Below, in pieces: positions 28,101 to 37,611 of a stretch of DNA of 64,000 nucleotides (position 1 is its first letter; each line of letters starts with the position of its first letter). The stretch is taken from NCBI GenBank assembly GCA_018699955.1, contig JABISG010000074.1, forward strand, positions 1-64,000, read 5' to 3'. Position numbers and translations under genes: made by a program. The DNA is from Planctomycetaceae bacterium. Its GTDB lineage: Bacteria > Planctomycetota > Planctomycetia > Planctomycetales > Planctomycetaceae. The notes below the pieces were generated by a model that saw only the letters and a program-made list of their open reading frames with translations, was not told the origin of the DNA and searched no databases.

Positions 28101-30179
28101 GATCGATGTGACATTGTCAAATCGCAGGTTCACCAGAGTCGGGTCGATGAAGATTGCCGCTCCGCCGGTAGCGTTGATGCTACCGTCGCCAACAATGACG
28201 TTGCCACTGTCGGTGGCGATCAGACCGCCGCCGGCCGCCGTGGTGATGTCGAGGTTATTAAACTGAATCGTCGCCAATTGATTGTTTGTCAAAGTGACCG
28301 CATCACCGTTTGGAATGGTGAGATTCGCGTTGACGAAGTTGACGTCACCCGATGTGTTCTGAACGAGGATTCCGGTACCGCCGTTGTCTGTCACCAGACC
28401 GTTGACGTTCACGACGCCACCGTCTGGAAGATTATTGATTCGAACCGCTCGTGCAGCGTTGTTGTTAATCGCACCGTTGACGTTGATCGTTCCGGTGGTC
28501 ATCGCGCCATCGACGTTCAACCCAGCCTGGATGGTGTTATTGATTGTGGACGTGGTGGCGAAGTTGAGAATGCCGGTCGCGTCCTGCACGTTCAGGCCGA
28601 TGTCGGCGCCGGTGATGATTGTGTTCTCAACATTGGCAGTGCCGGTCAAAGTATTGTTCGCCAGGACAGCCGAGTTGACTGAGTTGTTGATATTGAAACC
28701 GGAGAAGGTCGATCCGTCCGCCACGGTCACGTTCGCCATATTGGCTCCACCGCCACCCCCCTGGAAGGTTGGGAGTCCGCCGACATCACCCGAAGCGGGA
28801 ATGGCGATCGAACCGAGTTGATCGGTGTTGATGAGATGCGTAACGCCTTCGCCCAGGAATCGCTGGTTGGCCTGCAGGGTGACGAAGTTGTTGGCACCGT
28901 TGTCGAACACACTGCCCGCATGGGCGAACACGATCGCCTCGGGTCCGGTGCCGGCCTCGGCTTCCTGAGGCGTGCTGAACGGGGACTCGAAACTGCCATC
29001 GCCACCGGCGGCAGCACGGCTGTCGAGGTGGAAAATGCGAACCGGCTGTCCGGTCGCCGGATCGGTTAGAACGTTGAAGTTGTTTTCGAGCGTCTGAGTC
29101 GTTTGAGCGAGTACGAACACGCGACTGCTTCGCTGCGTCGGCTCAAACATGCGCGACCACTGGCTGACCGACTGTCCGTTGGTGGGCGATTGCGCACGGA
29201 CCACGGTGCGGCCGACCCGGTTCATACCCGGACTGGCAACCCGACTGCGGCTTGCACCGCTGCCCGGTAGTGCCAAGGCAATACTGAAGACAACGCTGGT
29301 GTCGAACTGGTCGTCGTGGGTCAACATGAACTGACCCGTCAGCGAATCGGTCAGACTCGCCTGGACTCGAAACTTTCCACCGTTGATGTTGCTGATGCTG
29401 TCTTTGTAATAATGATAAAAGCCGCCATAACCACGGATGCCATATTGGCCGAGGAAAGGCAACGGGCCGCCGAATTCCGTGTCGAACCCCTTCATGGCCG
29501 ACTCGACCTGCTGCGTCACCAGATTCAAACTGTTGACCGCCAGGTTTTGGCCTTGGAAGTTGAAGACATTCACGCCGCTCGCGGTCACCGTTCGACGGAA
29601 CTGCTGGTCATCGTCTCTGACTGGCAGATAAAAGTTGGCGAACATATCCCAGTTTTCGCCGCGCGTTTCCAAGCCGAAGCCAATCTGCGAAAACGTGCTG
29701 TTGTGGCCGCTGTCGATGTCGTACCAGAAACTGCCGCCAATCGTTCGGTTCCACTCGGGCGAAAAGTGCCGGTACCCGGCCCCCATGCTGCCCAGCATGT
29801 TCCCAAAATCGTTGACCGACAGCCGCCCCTCGGTATAAAGAGCACCGTGCAAGAACGGCTTCGGAACAAAAAGTCCGAGTGTGCTGTAGCCGTTGTCGCG
29901 ATAGCCGGGGCCATCGCCGGCAACATGCGAAAGGTGCAGGTAGGGTCCGAAATAGCCCGTATTTCCATAGGGGCCAAGTAGACCGTCCTCCCTGCCCAGC
30001 ATCACCACACCCGATGTGGTCTGGTCATCGAAGGTTTGAGGGACCGAATTGGCCGGGAAATATTGTGCCCCGACCGAGTGGGGCAAAGCTGCGAATGCCA
30101 ACCCAGTTAGCAACAGCGCTCTCAAAGCGGAGAACATTCGATTGCTTCTGGTAGCAACTTTGGCAGAGACCGGAACCAT
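25194..30179 (-). CDS. Giant inverse autotransporter (intimin/invasin-type barrel with beta-helix passenger)
   Basis: About 1,661 residues. The start at 30179 (MVPVSAKVATRS) is preferred because AGAAGG lies nine bases upstream; the frame also opens at 30188. A signal peptide ends near SVGAQ. Residues about 60-290 resemble the inverse-autotransporter (type Ve) barrel: GFGLETRGENWDMFANFYLPV, MKGFDTEFGGPLP and YGIRGYGGFYHYY match the intimin/invasin signature. Residues 340 onward form a long right-handed beta-helix of Asn/Gly/Thr-rich coils (VNVNG, TGIFLNN, GIDIDGG) with large internal repeats and no enzymatic motif. The N-terminal barrel should export the C-terminal passenger, so this is a likely surface adhesin. 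Single transcription unit with terminator. Confidence 0.85.
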   Translation of the reverse strand: MVPVSAKVATRSNRMFSALRALLLTGLAFAALPHSVGAQYFPANSVPQTFDDQTTSGVVMLGREDGLLGPYGNTGYFGPYLHLSHVAGDGPGYRDNGYSTLGLFVPKPFLHGALYTEGRLSVNDFGNMLGSMGAGYRHFSPEWNRTIGGSFWYDIDSGHNSTFSQIGFGLETRGENWDMFANFYLPVRDDDQQFRRTVTASGVNVFNFQGQNLAVNSLNLVTQQVESAMKGFDTEFGGPLPFLGQYGIRGYGGFYHYYKDSISNINGGKFRVQASLTDSLTGQFMLTHDDQFDTSVVFSIALALPGSGASRSRVASPGMNRVGRTVVRAQSPTNGQSVSQWSRMFEPTQRSSRVFVLAQTTQTLENNFNVLTDPATGQPVRIFHLDSRAAAGGDGSFESPFSTPQEAEAGTGPEAIVFAHAGSVFDNGANNFVTLQANQRFLGEGVTHLINTDQLGSIAIPASGDVGGLPTFQGGGGGANMANVTVADGSTFSGFNINNSVNSAVLANNTLTGTANVENTIITGADIGLNVQDATGILNFATTSTINNTIQAGLNVDGAMTTGTINVNGAINNNAARAVRINNLPDGGVVNVNGLVTDNGGTGILVQNTSGDVNFVNANLTIPNGDAVTLTNNQLATIQFNNLDITTAAGGGLIATDSGNVIVGDGSINATGGAAIFIDPTLVNLRFDNVTSINSPTFGIRLEETSGLLSIGGTATITTPQGRGIEFVDSSANFIISTLNVTGSNAGGGANGNAVFLQDTSGAGADTLTGSFVVGGGLVQQTANGSDTFRVDSGSATVDFGANINHGVAVGNNNALVNIFNTTSGNVDFSGTLDANAGTGLQFNNADSNSSFTGTTTLDGGNAGVDILGGSSGTFNFAATTSITARTADAFVVSGNNVDAPTVTYSGTIVNALNNAIRVENTGAAGSVTFNSAVGDAITDTGTGIFLNNVGQDVNVTADTELTGAEGIDIDGGSGTFTFTDTDITNVTGVAAIEINGGTSNINFQADSSATKTAGAAQSLINVTNGHNGTMTYAGTGNATIDDGLQFNDADGTYNFTGTVTLNGGDAGIDILNGSSGTFTFADTTITSPTGTALNVDASFANVNFQTNSSITQTANNAIAVNVNDHSVGTVDVDGTVTATNGTGLQFNDADGIYRFDGTTVLNGGDAGVDILAASAGTFTFTDTTITNPTGVAFNIDASSANVNFETASSITQTANVATAVNINDHTAGALVFDGDVTATTGLGMQFNNADGSYDFDGTNSLTGGTAGIDILGGSNGAFVFAATTNIGGRTAAAFVVSGDNTATPSVTYTGTIANSSNDAIRIENTGNGGTITFDSLAADAIADSGTGTGIFLNGAGSTINFTADMELTGTEGIDIDGGDGTYTFSDTDINATGVSFDVSGGTSSVSFLTNSTINQATNNAALNVLNHGTGTLDFNGDVTTTLGPGVVFNNADGNYSLDGTTTLAGGGSIDILTASSGNFTFGTTSITSAAGDAINIDGHTIGTVTFGNTTIDMAGATGIAIANSSGDYNFTGAANVISNLANAADGVQVTEAAGTLVFQNFTIGQLSAGRSGFNINTDNGGNALNLTLSSNRVDLNGTNSTGYSVIADGAGNNVTFSGSNGAANDNVTQNDGAGTASNFQELNGGLINGTIRINGTDLTP
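26000..27670 (-). repeat. Internal tandem repeats of the autotransporter passenger
   Basis: A block of about 145 residues (from GLQFNNAD through DAFVVSGNN to EGIDIDGG and DTDI) occurs twice, about 1.2 kb apart. Between the copies lie two or three tandem units of about 100 residues that begin GLQFNDADG and contain NGGDAG(I/V)DIL and SSITQTAN. The nucleotide similarity is evident by eye, so the gene can expand or contract by recombination. Confidence 0.75.
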
Positions 30180-30260
30180 GAAATTCATCCTTCTCGGGTG
30201 GGCGCGAACCGGGCCGTCCCGGTACGCATCGCGCGAGTTACCCCGCTTGTTCGGGTTGTA

Positions 30261-30482
30261 TCAGTAGAAGTCGGAATACAGCCTGTGCGGATTGAGCCAA
30301 ATTTCGCAGTATGACCGACTGTATCGATTATTCGGATAATCGCCGAGACTCTGGGACGTTTGGGTCACATGCGTAATGTCTTCGCAGCCCAATTCACAGC
30401 CGACGAAATAATTGGCCACCGGTGAAGACAGTGGCCGCCGGCGCGAAAGTTCATCGACGGCACGATCACAATGTGGCGTCAT
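30261..30482 (-). CDS. Possible small protein, unverified
   Basis: 73 residues from an ATG at 30482 (MTPHCDRAVDELSRR), ending NPHRLYSDFY. No ribosome site and no recognised domain. It lies in the 450-base gap between the divergent autotransporter and FGGY kinase genes, a place where promoters are expected. The amino-acid composition is protein-like, but codon bias is weak. It may be spurious. Confidence 0.25.
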   Translation of the reverse strand: MTPHCDRAVDELSRRRPLSSPVANYFVGCELGCEDITHVTQTSQSLGDYPNNRYSRSYCEIWLNPHRLYSDFY

Positions 30483-30631
30483 GCCAAAACCATGTGGTTT
30501 CACAGTGAGGCGAATACACAAAACACGGCGACTCGAAACGCCCCGCTTCGCAAAGCCTGCGCGTCGCAGCTAGCCATATAATTGCTTACAATCCCGGCGT
30601 CGCCCGCTTCCCGAAAATAAGGTGCTGCATC

Positions 30632-32230
30632 ATGACCGAGCCGCTTCGCTGTATTCGCCCCGAAAGCATTGTCACCGGCTGGGACTTCAGCACCGGCGGG
30701 GTCAAGTGTCTCGCCTTTGATCTGACCGGGCGAACGGTTGCCGAAATTCGACTGACGACCGACCTCTGGCGCGGCGAACACGACGAAAATGGGGCGCTGG
30801 CACAGCCGGGCGTCTACGAATTGAATCTGATGCAATTGGAAGGACAAGCGCGAGCCAGTGTGCGGGCAATCGTCGAAGAATTGCGAAAGCGGAAACGGTT
30901 GGCAGATTGGGTAGCCGGCGGGATTTCGGCGACGCACCACACCGCCGGCCGCATCGACAAGAATCACAACCAGGTCCGACGGGCCATCTGCTGGAACGAC
31001 CAAACGCTCGCCGCGTTTCGCCGCCGCGGCGAACGCCGACTGGGTGGCAAAGGCCGCGTGCAGGAACTCATCGGCGGTCCCTGGGCCGACCGTTATTCTC
31101 TCAGCCACCTTGTGAAGGATGAGGACGAAGAGAACCTGTCGGCCGAGCTGTGGAAGCAAACCTACCGAATTCTGCCCCACGGACCGTTGGCCGCCGGACA
31201 TCTGACGGGCAATTTCGATGTCACCAGTGTTTCTGCGGCGGCATCGACCGGGATGATGGACCTCCGCAGTTGTCGCTGGTGTCCCGGCATGCTGGATGCG
31301 CTGGCATCACCAAAGTTCCGCCGGCTGGCAAAGAAGCAGTTGCCGCGCATTATCGAGCAGTCCGAACCGGTCGGCCCACTATCCCCTCATTTGGCCGCCG
31401 AAGTCGGCATCGACCCGAAACACACTCCTTTAGTGTTCCCCACCTCCGACGATCAGGCGGCAGGACTGGTCGGTGGCGGCGCGGTGGAAGATGGGCAATT
31501 GGCTATCATTCTGGGGAATTCCGCCGTGGTCAATTCGTCGTCGGCCGGACGTCCACTCCGCGGCCAACTCGACGTGATGCGGCTCAACTGGGGGCCGTAT
31601 TTGTGGATGCGATGCTATAACAATGGAGCGCAGTTCGTCGATCACATCGTGCCGCCGCAGCCGAGTTGGAAGAAGGCCGATTGGGAACGATTGGAAAAGG
31701 AAGCCCGCAACTGTTCGCCCGGCTGCGACGGAACGGCCGTCATGCCCTTTCTCAATCCCGAACCTTCACTCGGAGTCAGTCGCGCCGACACACGCTGGTT
31801 CCCCGGCAAACCGGGAAGCCGCGGCATCCGACGGCGGGCATCGCTCGAAGCCCTGGCGTATCTCATCGCGTTGGGAGTTCGCGCCCACGAAGCGGCCGGC
31901 CAGAAGATCACGCAGATCACCGTCTCCGGCGGAATCTCGCGGAGCGACCTGATGTGCGAGATTCTTGCCTCGGTACTCAATCGTCCGCTGAAACGGCTCG
32001 TTTCCGACGAAGGCCCCGCACTCGGTGCCGCCGTTACCGCATTGGCCGCAATGGAAACACACTTGCGCCGGAAGAAACGCATCAAGCAGGAATTCACCGT
32101 CACCGACGCCGTGGAGAAACTCGTGAAGTTTCGCCGCGGAACCGTGTCGCCAAACCCCAACTGGCAACCCATCTACGAAGCCGAACTGAAGACATTCGAA
32201 AAACGCGCCCGACAATCAAAGGGCAAATGA
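30632..32230 (+). CDS. FGGY-family carbohydrate kinase
   Basis: 532 residues, cytosolic, with two actin-like ATPase domains. The phosphate-1 loop is GWDFSTGGVKCLAFD (about 16-30); a central TSDDQAAGLVGGGAV lies near 280, and the second ATP-binding region is TVSGGISRSDLMCEILASVLNRP followed by ALGAAV. These match xylulokinase/glycerol-kinase-like FGGY enzymes, which phosphorylate sugars or polyols with ATP; the substrate cannot be assigned. No sugar operon adjoins it, although a GntP permease lies 5 kb away on the other strand. A family A repeat follows four bases after the stop. Confidence 0.88.
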   Translation: MTEPLRCIRPESIVTGWDFSTGGVKCLAFDLTGRTVAEIRLTTDLWRGEHDENGALAQPGVYELNLMQLEGQARASVRAIVEELRKRKRLADWVAGGISATHHTAGRIDKNHNQVRRAICWNDQTLAAFRRRGERRLGGKGRVQELIGGPWADRYSLSHLVKDEDEENLSAELWKQTYRILPHGPLAAGHLTGNFDVTSVSAAASTGMMDLRSCRWCPGMLDALASPKFRRLAKKQLPRIIEQSEPVGPLSPHLAAEVGIDPKHTPLVFPTSDDQAAGLVGGGAVEDGQLAIILGNSAVVNSSSAGRPLRGQLDVMRLNWGPYLWMRCYNNGAQFVDHIVPPQPSWKKADWERLEKEARNCSPGCDGTAVMPFLNPEPSLGVSRADTRWFPGKPGSRGIRRRASLEALAYLIALGVRAHEAAGQKITQITVSGGISRSDLMCEILASVLNRPLKRLVSDEGPALGAAVTALAAMETHLRRKKRIKQEFTVTDAVEKLVKFRRGTVSPNPNWQPIYEAELKTFEKRARQSKGK

Positions 32231-32233
32231 GGA

Positions 32234-32267
32234 TTCGTAGTGACCGCATTCATGCGGTTCGATTGCT
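32234..32267 (-). repeat. Repeat family A copy 1 (ACCGCATGAATGCGGT palindrome)
   Basis: On the minus strand the copy contains AATCGAACCGCATGAATGCG followed by GTCACTACGAA. The core ACCGCATGAATGCGGT is a 7-bp-arm palindrome. Three further copies are at 37554, 44758 and 56562. Confidence 0.75.
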
Positions 32268-32277
32268 CGAAACACGA

Positions 32278-32697
32278 TCACTCCCCCTCATCCGATGTCT
32301 CTTCCGTTTCCGCCCCGCCTTCTTTTGGTGGTGGAGTCGATGTCACGAAATACGCAAACACTGCTGCACCGAGAACTAGAAACAGCAAATACAGGATTCC
32401 GATCAAACCGTTTCGGATGTCATGCGAACTCACAACTGGTGGCATTATCAAACAAAGAACAAAGGAACCAATTCCCGCGAACACGATGACCCGGCCGATA
32501 CCCGGCCAGTCGCTTTCGCTCACCAAGAGTAGGAATGTCCCCAATGGAAGCGCTACGAGCAGCCCAATGCCAACTCCAAGAAGTTGGCCCGTAAGACCCT
32601 CGATCGCCGACGTTTGGGACAAGAATATTACGACGAATGCGCAAATAGCGGGCGGCATAGACAACACGAGTCGAACCAAGCTTACGCGTCTTTTCAT
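32278..32697 (-). CDS. Four-helix integral membrane protein of unknown function
   Basis: 139 residues from the ATG at 32697 (MKRRVSLVRLVLSMPP); the frame is open upstream but overlaps the peptidase gene in a low-quality reading. Four hydrophobic segments can be read: PPAICAFVVIFLSQ, LLGVGIGLLVALPLGTFLLLV, VIVFAGIGSFVLCLIMPP and IGILYLLFLVLGAAVFAYFV. The tail is acidic (EGGAETEETSDEGE). It starts 35 bases after the aminopeptidase stop on the same strand, so it may be co-transcribed. Family not recognised. Confidence 0.65.
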   Translation of the reverse strand: MKRRVSLVRLVLSMPPAICAFVVIFLSQTSAIEGLTGQLLGVGIGLLVALPLGTFLLLVSESDWPGIGRVIVFAGIGSFVLCLIMPPVVSSHDIRNGLIGILYLLFLVLGAAVFAYFVTSTPPPKEGGAETEETSDEGE

Positions 32698-32732
32698 CAG
32701 ACTGCTCGAAAAAGAGACCACGCCCGCAACAC

Positions 32733-34217
32733 TCAGAACGCCGTCGCCACTTCCACCAGTGTTCGCACCATGCAACCGGTGCCGCCGCCTTCGCGGTGTG
32801 GCTTGTTGCTGTCGGCGAACGAGGGGCCGGCAATGTCGAGATGCACCCACGGTTTTTCGGAGACGAACTTCTCCAGGAATTTGGCTGCCGTAATTGCACC
32901 GCCCCAACGCGGGCCGACGTTTTTGCAGTCGGCCACGTCGCTCTTGAGCAACTCGCCGAAGTGATCGAACATCGGCATCGGCCACGCATGTTCGCCACTG
33001 CGACCAGCGGCGGCGAGTACGTCGCTCTGCCAGCTTTCGTCGTTCGTAAAGGTACCGGTCACCTCAACACCCAGCGCGACCACGCAGGCACCGGTCAACG
33101 TCGCCAGATCGATCAGTTTATCGGCTCCGCGATCGACGGCGTACGCTAACACGTCGGCCAACACCAACCGCCCTTCCGCGTCGGTGTTCAACACTTCAAT
33201 GGTTGTGCCGTTGCGGGCGGTCAAGACGTCGCCCAGCTTGTACGAATTCCCGCTGACCATATTTTCCACCAATCCCATCACGCCGATGACATTCACCGGC
33301 AATTTCAGCCGGGCGATGGCGGACATGGCGCCAAGCACGGTCGCGGCGCCAGCCATGTCGCATTTCATGGTCTTCATGCCTTCCGACGTTTTCAGCGACA
33401 GCCCGCCACTATCGAAAGTGACCCCCTTGCCAACCAAAGCCAGCGTTGGTCCGTTCGCATCACCACCGGCATGCTCTAACACGACAACGCGAGCCGGCCG
33501 GTCGCTTCCCTGTGCGACAGCCAGCAACGAGCCCATTTTCTCTTCGCTCAACTTCGCCTCGTCGAGAACTTCGCACTTCAGCCCACAACTGTCGGCCATC
33601 GCAGCAGCGCGGGCGGCGAAACTTTCCGGATAGATGTCAGCCGCCGGCCGGTTGACCAATTCCCGCGTCAAGTTGACCGCTTCGCCCAGAATTGCTCCCT
33701 GACTGACCGCTGAGGTGACTTCGCTTTCGGCGTCGGTCGTGGTGAGAATTGTCACAGCACTCAACGGGTAACGTCCCGGCTCTTTGCGGTAAAGATCCTG
33801 ACCGACCGGCCCGGTCACCGCCGCCGTTGCAACAATCTGGGCCAGGACACCGGCCGAAAGAGAACCGGCCGCATCCGCAGGTATACCGACGGCAACTGAT
33901 GTCTCCTGCTTCTCCGATATCTGTCGGACGGCAGACATCATCGATTTGTGAACCCGCGCACCGTCGAGTTTGTCGGGCTTACCGAGTCCGATCAGCAGAA
34001 TTCGCTTGGCCACGATGCCTTGCGCATCGTGAATCGCCAGTTTTGAGCCGGCCTTGCCGTTCAAATCGCCCGTTTCCCGCAGTCGGGTCAGCGTGCCGCC
34101 GAGTGCATCATCCAGCCCTTGCAATTCGGAACCCCAATCGTCGTTCTGACAAATGCCAACAATCAACCAGTCGGCTTCGATGGAATTCCACGGCGTGGTA
34201 GAGACGGTGATGGTCAT
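32733..34217 (-). CDS. pepA: Leucyl aminopeptidase (M17 family)
   Basis: 494 residues from the ATG at 34217 (a GTG three codons upstream at 34226 is possible). The M17 signature NTDAEGRLVLAD is intact. The metal and catalytic residues lie in GKGVTFDSGGLSLKTSEGMKTMKCDMAGAA. It removes N-terminal residues, preferring Leu, and uses two divalent metals. The length is normal for the family. It is followed by a small membrane protein on the same strand; a family B palindrome lies upstream. Confidence 0.94.
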   Translation of the reverse strand: MTITVSTTPWNSIEADWLIVGICQNDDWGSELQGLDDALGGTLTRLRETGDLNGKAGSKLAIHDAQGIVAKRILLIGLGKPDKLDGARVHKSMMSAVRQISEKQETSVAVGIPADAAGSLSAGVLAQIVATAAVTGPVGQDLYRKEPGRYPLSAVTILTTTDAESEVTSAVSQGAILGEAVNLTRELVNRPAADIYPESFAARAAAMADSCGLKCEVLDEAKLSEEKMGSLLAVAQGSDRPARVVVLEHAGGDANGPTLALVGKGVTFDSGGLSLKTSEGMKTMKCDMAGAATVLGAMSAIARLKLPVNVIGVMGLVENMVSGNSYKLGDVLTARNGTTIEVLNTDAEGRLVLADVLAYAVDRGADKLIDLATLTGACVVALGVEVTGTFTNDESWQSDVLAAAGRSGEHAWPMPMFDHFGELLKSDVADCKNVGPRWGGAITAAKFLEKFVSEKPWVHLDIAGPSFADSNKPHREGGGTGCMVRTLVEVATAF

Positions 34218-34240
34218 TTTGAGCACTTTCTATTGGCTTG

Positions 34241-34263
34241 CCCCACGGGCCGCAGCCCGTGGG
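34241..34263. repeat. Repeat family B copy 1 (CCCACGGGC...GCCCGTGGG palindrome)
   Basis: CCCACGGGCCGCAGCCCGTGGG is a near-perfect palindrome upstream of pepA. A second copy lies at 41542-41567. Confidence 0.65.
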
Positions 34264-34434
34264 CTTTGCTACTAATTTCATACCTGCACAAGAATACCTG
34301 CCTCGACCGACAGCGTAAACTCATTCGGAGGTCTGGAAAATCAGACGGCGGAGATTTATGATGCCCGGTGCAGCCTCGCGACGACGCGAACGCACTCTTC
34401 TTTTCAAACTCTCTACGCCACGGAACAACACGCC

Positions 34435-34794
34435 ATGCCTAAGGTCAAGTTTGTCAAGGAAAAGAAAGAGGTCGAAGTACCCAACGGTGCGAACCTGCGG
34501 CAGGAAGCGCGCAAGGCGGGTGTCGATGTCTATCCCGGGATTCACAAAGTGTTGAATTGCCAGGGCAACGGCATGTGCTGCTCCTGCCGCATGAATATCA
34601 AAGAGGGCAGCGACCGCGTCAGCAAACAGGGGCTGTGGGAAAAGATGTGGTTCTACCTCAACCCCATCGCCTTCTTCGCACGCATTGGGCAGGAAGACAA
34701 TCTCCGCCTTTCCTGCCAGACAACAATCCACGGTGATGTCGAAGTCGAATCACAACCCGAGTTCAACTGGCACGGCGACAAATTCTGGGCTTGA
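34435..34794 (+). CDS. 2Fe-2S ferredoxin-like protein
   Basis: 119 residues with a plant-type [2Fe-2S] fold. The cluster cysteines are in LNCQGNGMCCSCRMNI and, further along, RLSCQTTIHG. A membrane-like segment (MWFYLNPIAFFARIG) is inserted between them, so it could associate with a membrane complex. It would act as an electron carrier; its partners are unknown. A hairpin with a T run separates it from the following nitrilase gene. No clear ribosome site is seen. Confidence 0.86.
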   Translation: MPKVKFVKEKKEVEVPNGANLRQEARKAGVDVYPGIHKVLNCQGNGMCCSCRMNIKEGSDRVSKQGLWEKMWFYLNPIAFFARIGQEDNLRLSCQTTIHGDVEVESQPEFNWHGDKFWA

Positions 34795-34811
34795 AAGAGT
34801 TAAGAGGCGAG

Positions 34812-34831
34812 CGGTGGGTGTCAACCCACCG
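34812..34831 (+). terminator. Terminator after ferredoxin gene
   Basis: CGGTGGGT pairs with ACCCACCG across a four-base loop and is followed by GTGTTTT. Confidence 0.65.
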
Positions 34832-34877
34832 GTGTTTTCAATCAACCCAACGTTCGCCCGACGGATAACCGACCAAC

Positions 34878-35840
34878 ATGCAAGACATCCGCATTGCCGC
34901 CGCCCAGTTCGAGCACAAGAACGGCGACAAGGAATACAACCTCTCGCGAATTCATGAATTGACGCGGCAGGCGGTCGAGCGGGAAGCACAAATTGTCAGT
35001 TTTCACGAATGCTGTATCTCCGCCTACTCCTTCGTGCAACCGTTTTCGAAAGAGCAACTGCTCGACCTGGCCGAACCGGTACCCGACGGTCCCAGTGTTC
35101 AGCAGCTGATGGAAATCTCCCGTGAGTTCTCCACACCGTTGCTGGCCGGACTGGTTGAGCGCGACGGCAACGACGTTTACAATACCTACGTCTGCGTCGA
35201 TGGCGACAAACTGATCGCCCGCTTTCGCAAATTGCACGCGTTCGTGAACCCGTTGATTTCTTCCGGAAGCGAATACTGTGTTTTCGAAATCTGCGGAACG
35301 AAATGTGGCATTCTGATTTGCTACGACAACAATCTCGTCGAGAATGTGAGGATCACCGCCTTGATGGGGGCCGACGTGATCTTCATGCCGCACGTGACCG
35401 GTTGCCTGCCGTCGGTGATGCCGGGACGCGGAGTCGTCGATCCGCAGCTGTGGCAGAATCGTCACAGTGACCCTGTCCCGCTGCGAATGGAATTCAACGG
35501 CCCGAAAGGTCGCGACTGGCTAATGCGTTGGTTACCGGCTCGCGCGTACGACAACGGCGTCTATGCCATTTTCACAAATCCCATTGGCATGGACGACGGT
35601 GAAGTTCGCAACGGCAACTCGATGATTCTCGACCCTTACGGCGAAGTGATTGCCGAATGCACAGAGCTGGACGACGATGTCGTCGTCGCCCAATGCACGG
35701 CCGAAAAACTGACCGGTGCCAGCGGACGGCGGTACATCCGCGCCCGTCGCCCCGACCTGTATGGTAAACTCGTTGAGCCATCGGACGAGGCACCCGTCAC
35801 CGCGCCCGGCTGGCGATTACGCACCTCTGAAGACGAATGA
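34878..35840 (+). CDS. Carbon-nitrogen hydrolase (nitrilase superfamily)
   Basis: 320 residues, soluble. The catalytic triad of the superfamily is visible: Glu44 (SFHECC), Lys118 (RFRKLH) and Cys148 (GILICYDNN). Such enzymes hydrolyse amides or nitriles, including N-carbamoyl amines and deaminated compounds; the specific substrate is not assignable. The frame of the downstream membrane protein begins 26 bases after the stop, suggesting read-through transcription. Confidence 0.9.
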   Translation: MQDIRIAAAQFEHKNGDKEYNLSRIHELTRQAVEREAQIVSFHECCISAYSFVQPFSKEQLLDLAEPVPDGPSVQQLMEISREFSTPLLAGLVERDGNDVYNTYVCVDGDKLIARFRKLHAFVNPLISSGSEYCVFEICGTKCGILICYDNNLVENVRITALMGADVIFMPHVTGCLPSVMPGRGVVDPQLWQNRHSDPVPLRMEFNGPKGRDWLMRWLPARAYDNGVYAIFTNPIGMDDGEVRNGNSMILDPYGEVIAECTELDDDVVVAQCTAEKLTGASGRRYIRARRPDLYGKLVEPSDEAPVTAPGWRLRTSEDE

Positions 35841-35865
35841 TTATCACAACGATTTAGCCGACCTT

Positions 35866-37542
<1,677 letters not shown>

Positions 37543-37553
37543 TGGCCGGAATG

Positions 37554-37587
37554 AGCAATCGAACCGCATGAATGCGGTCACTACGAA
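37554..37587 (+). repeat. Repeat family A copy 2
   Basis: Plus-strand copy with the ACCGCATGAATGCGGT core and CACTACGAA tail, between the convergent stops at 37542 and 37612. Confidence 0.75.
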
Positions 37588-37611
37588 CCCTCGTTTGGCG
37601 TTTGGCGTCCG

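Noticed and set aside
26502..28682. 726-residue plus-strand frame opposite the autotransporter
   Set aside because: It is the mirror of a Gly/Asn/Thr-rich repetitive gene, which produces long antisense frames; composition (Val/Gly/Arg-rich) has no domain pattern.
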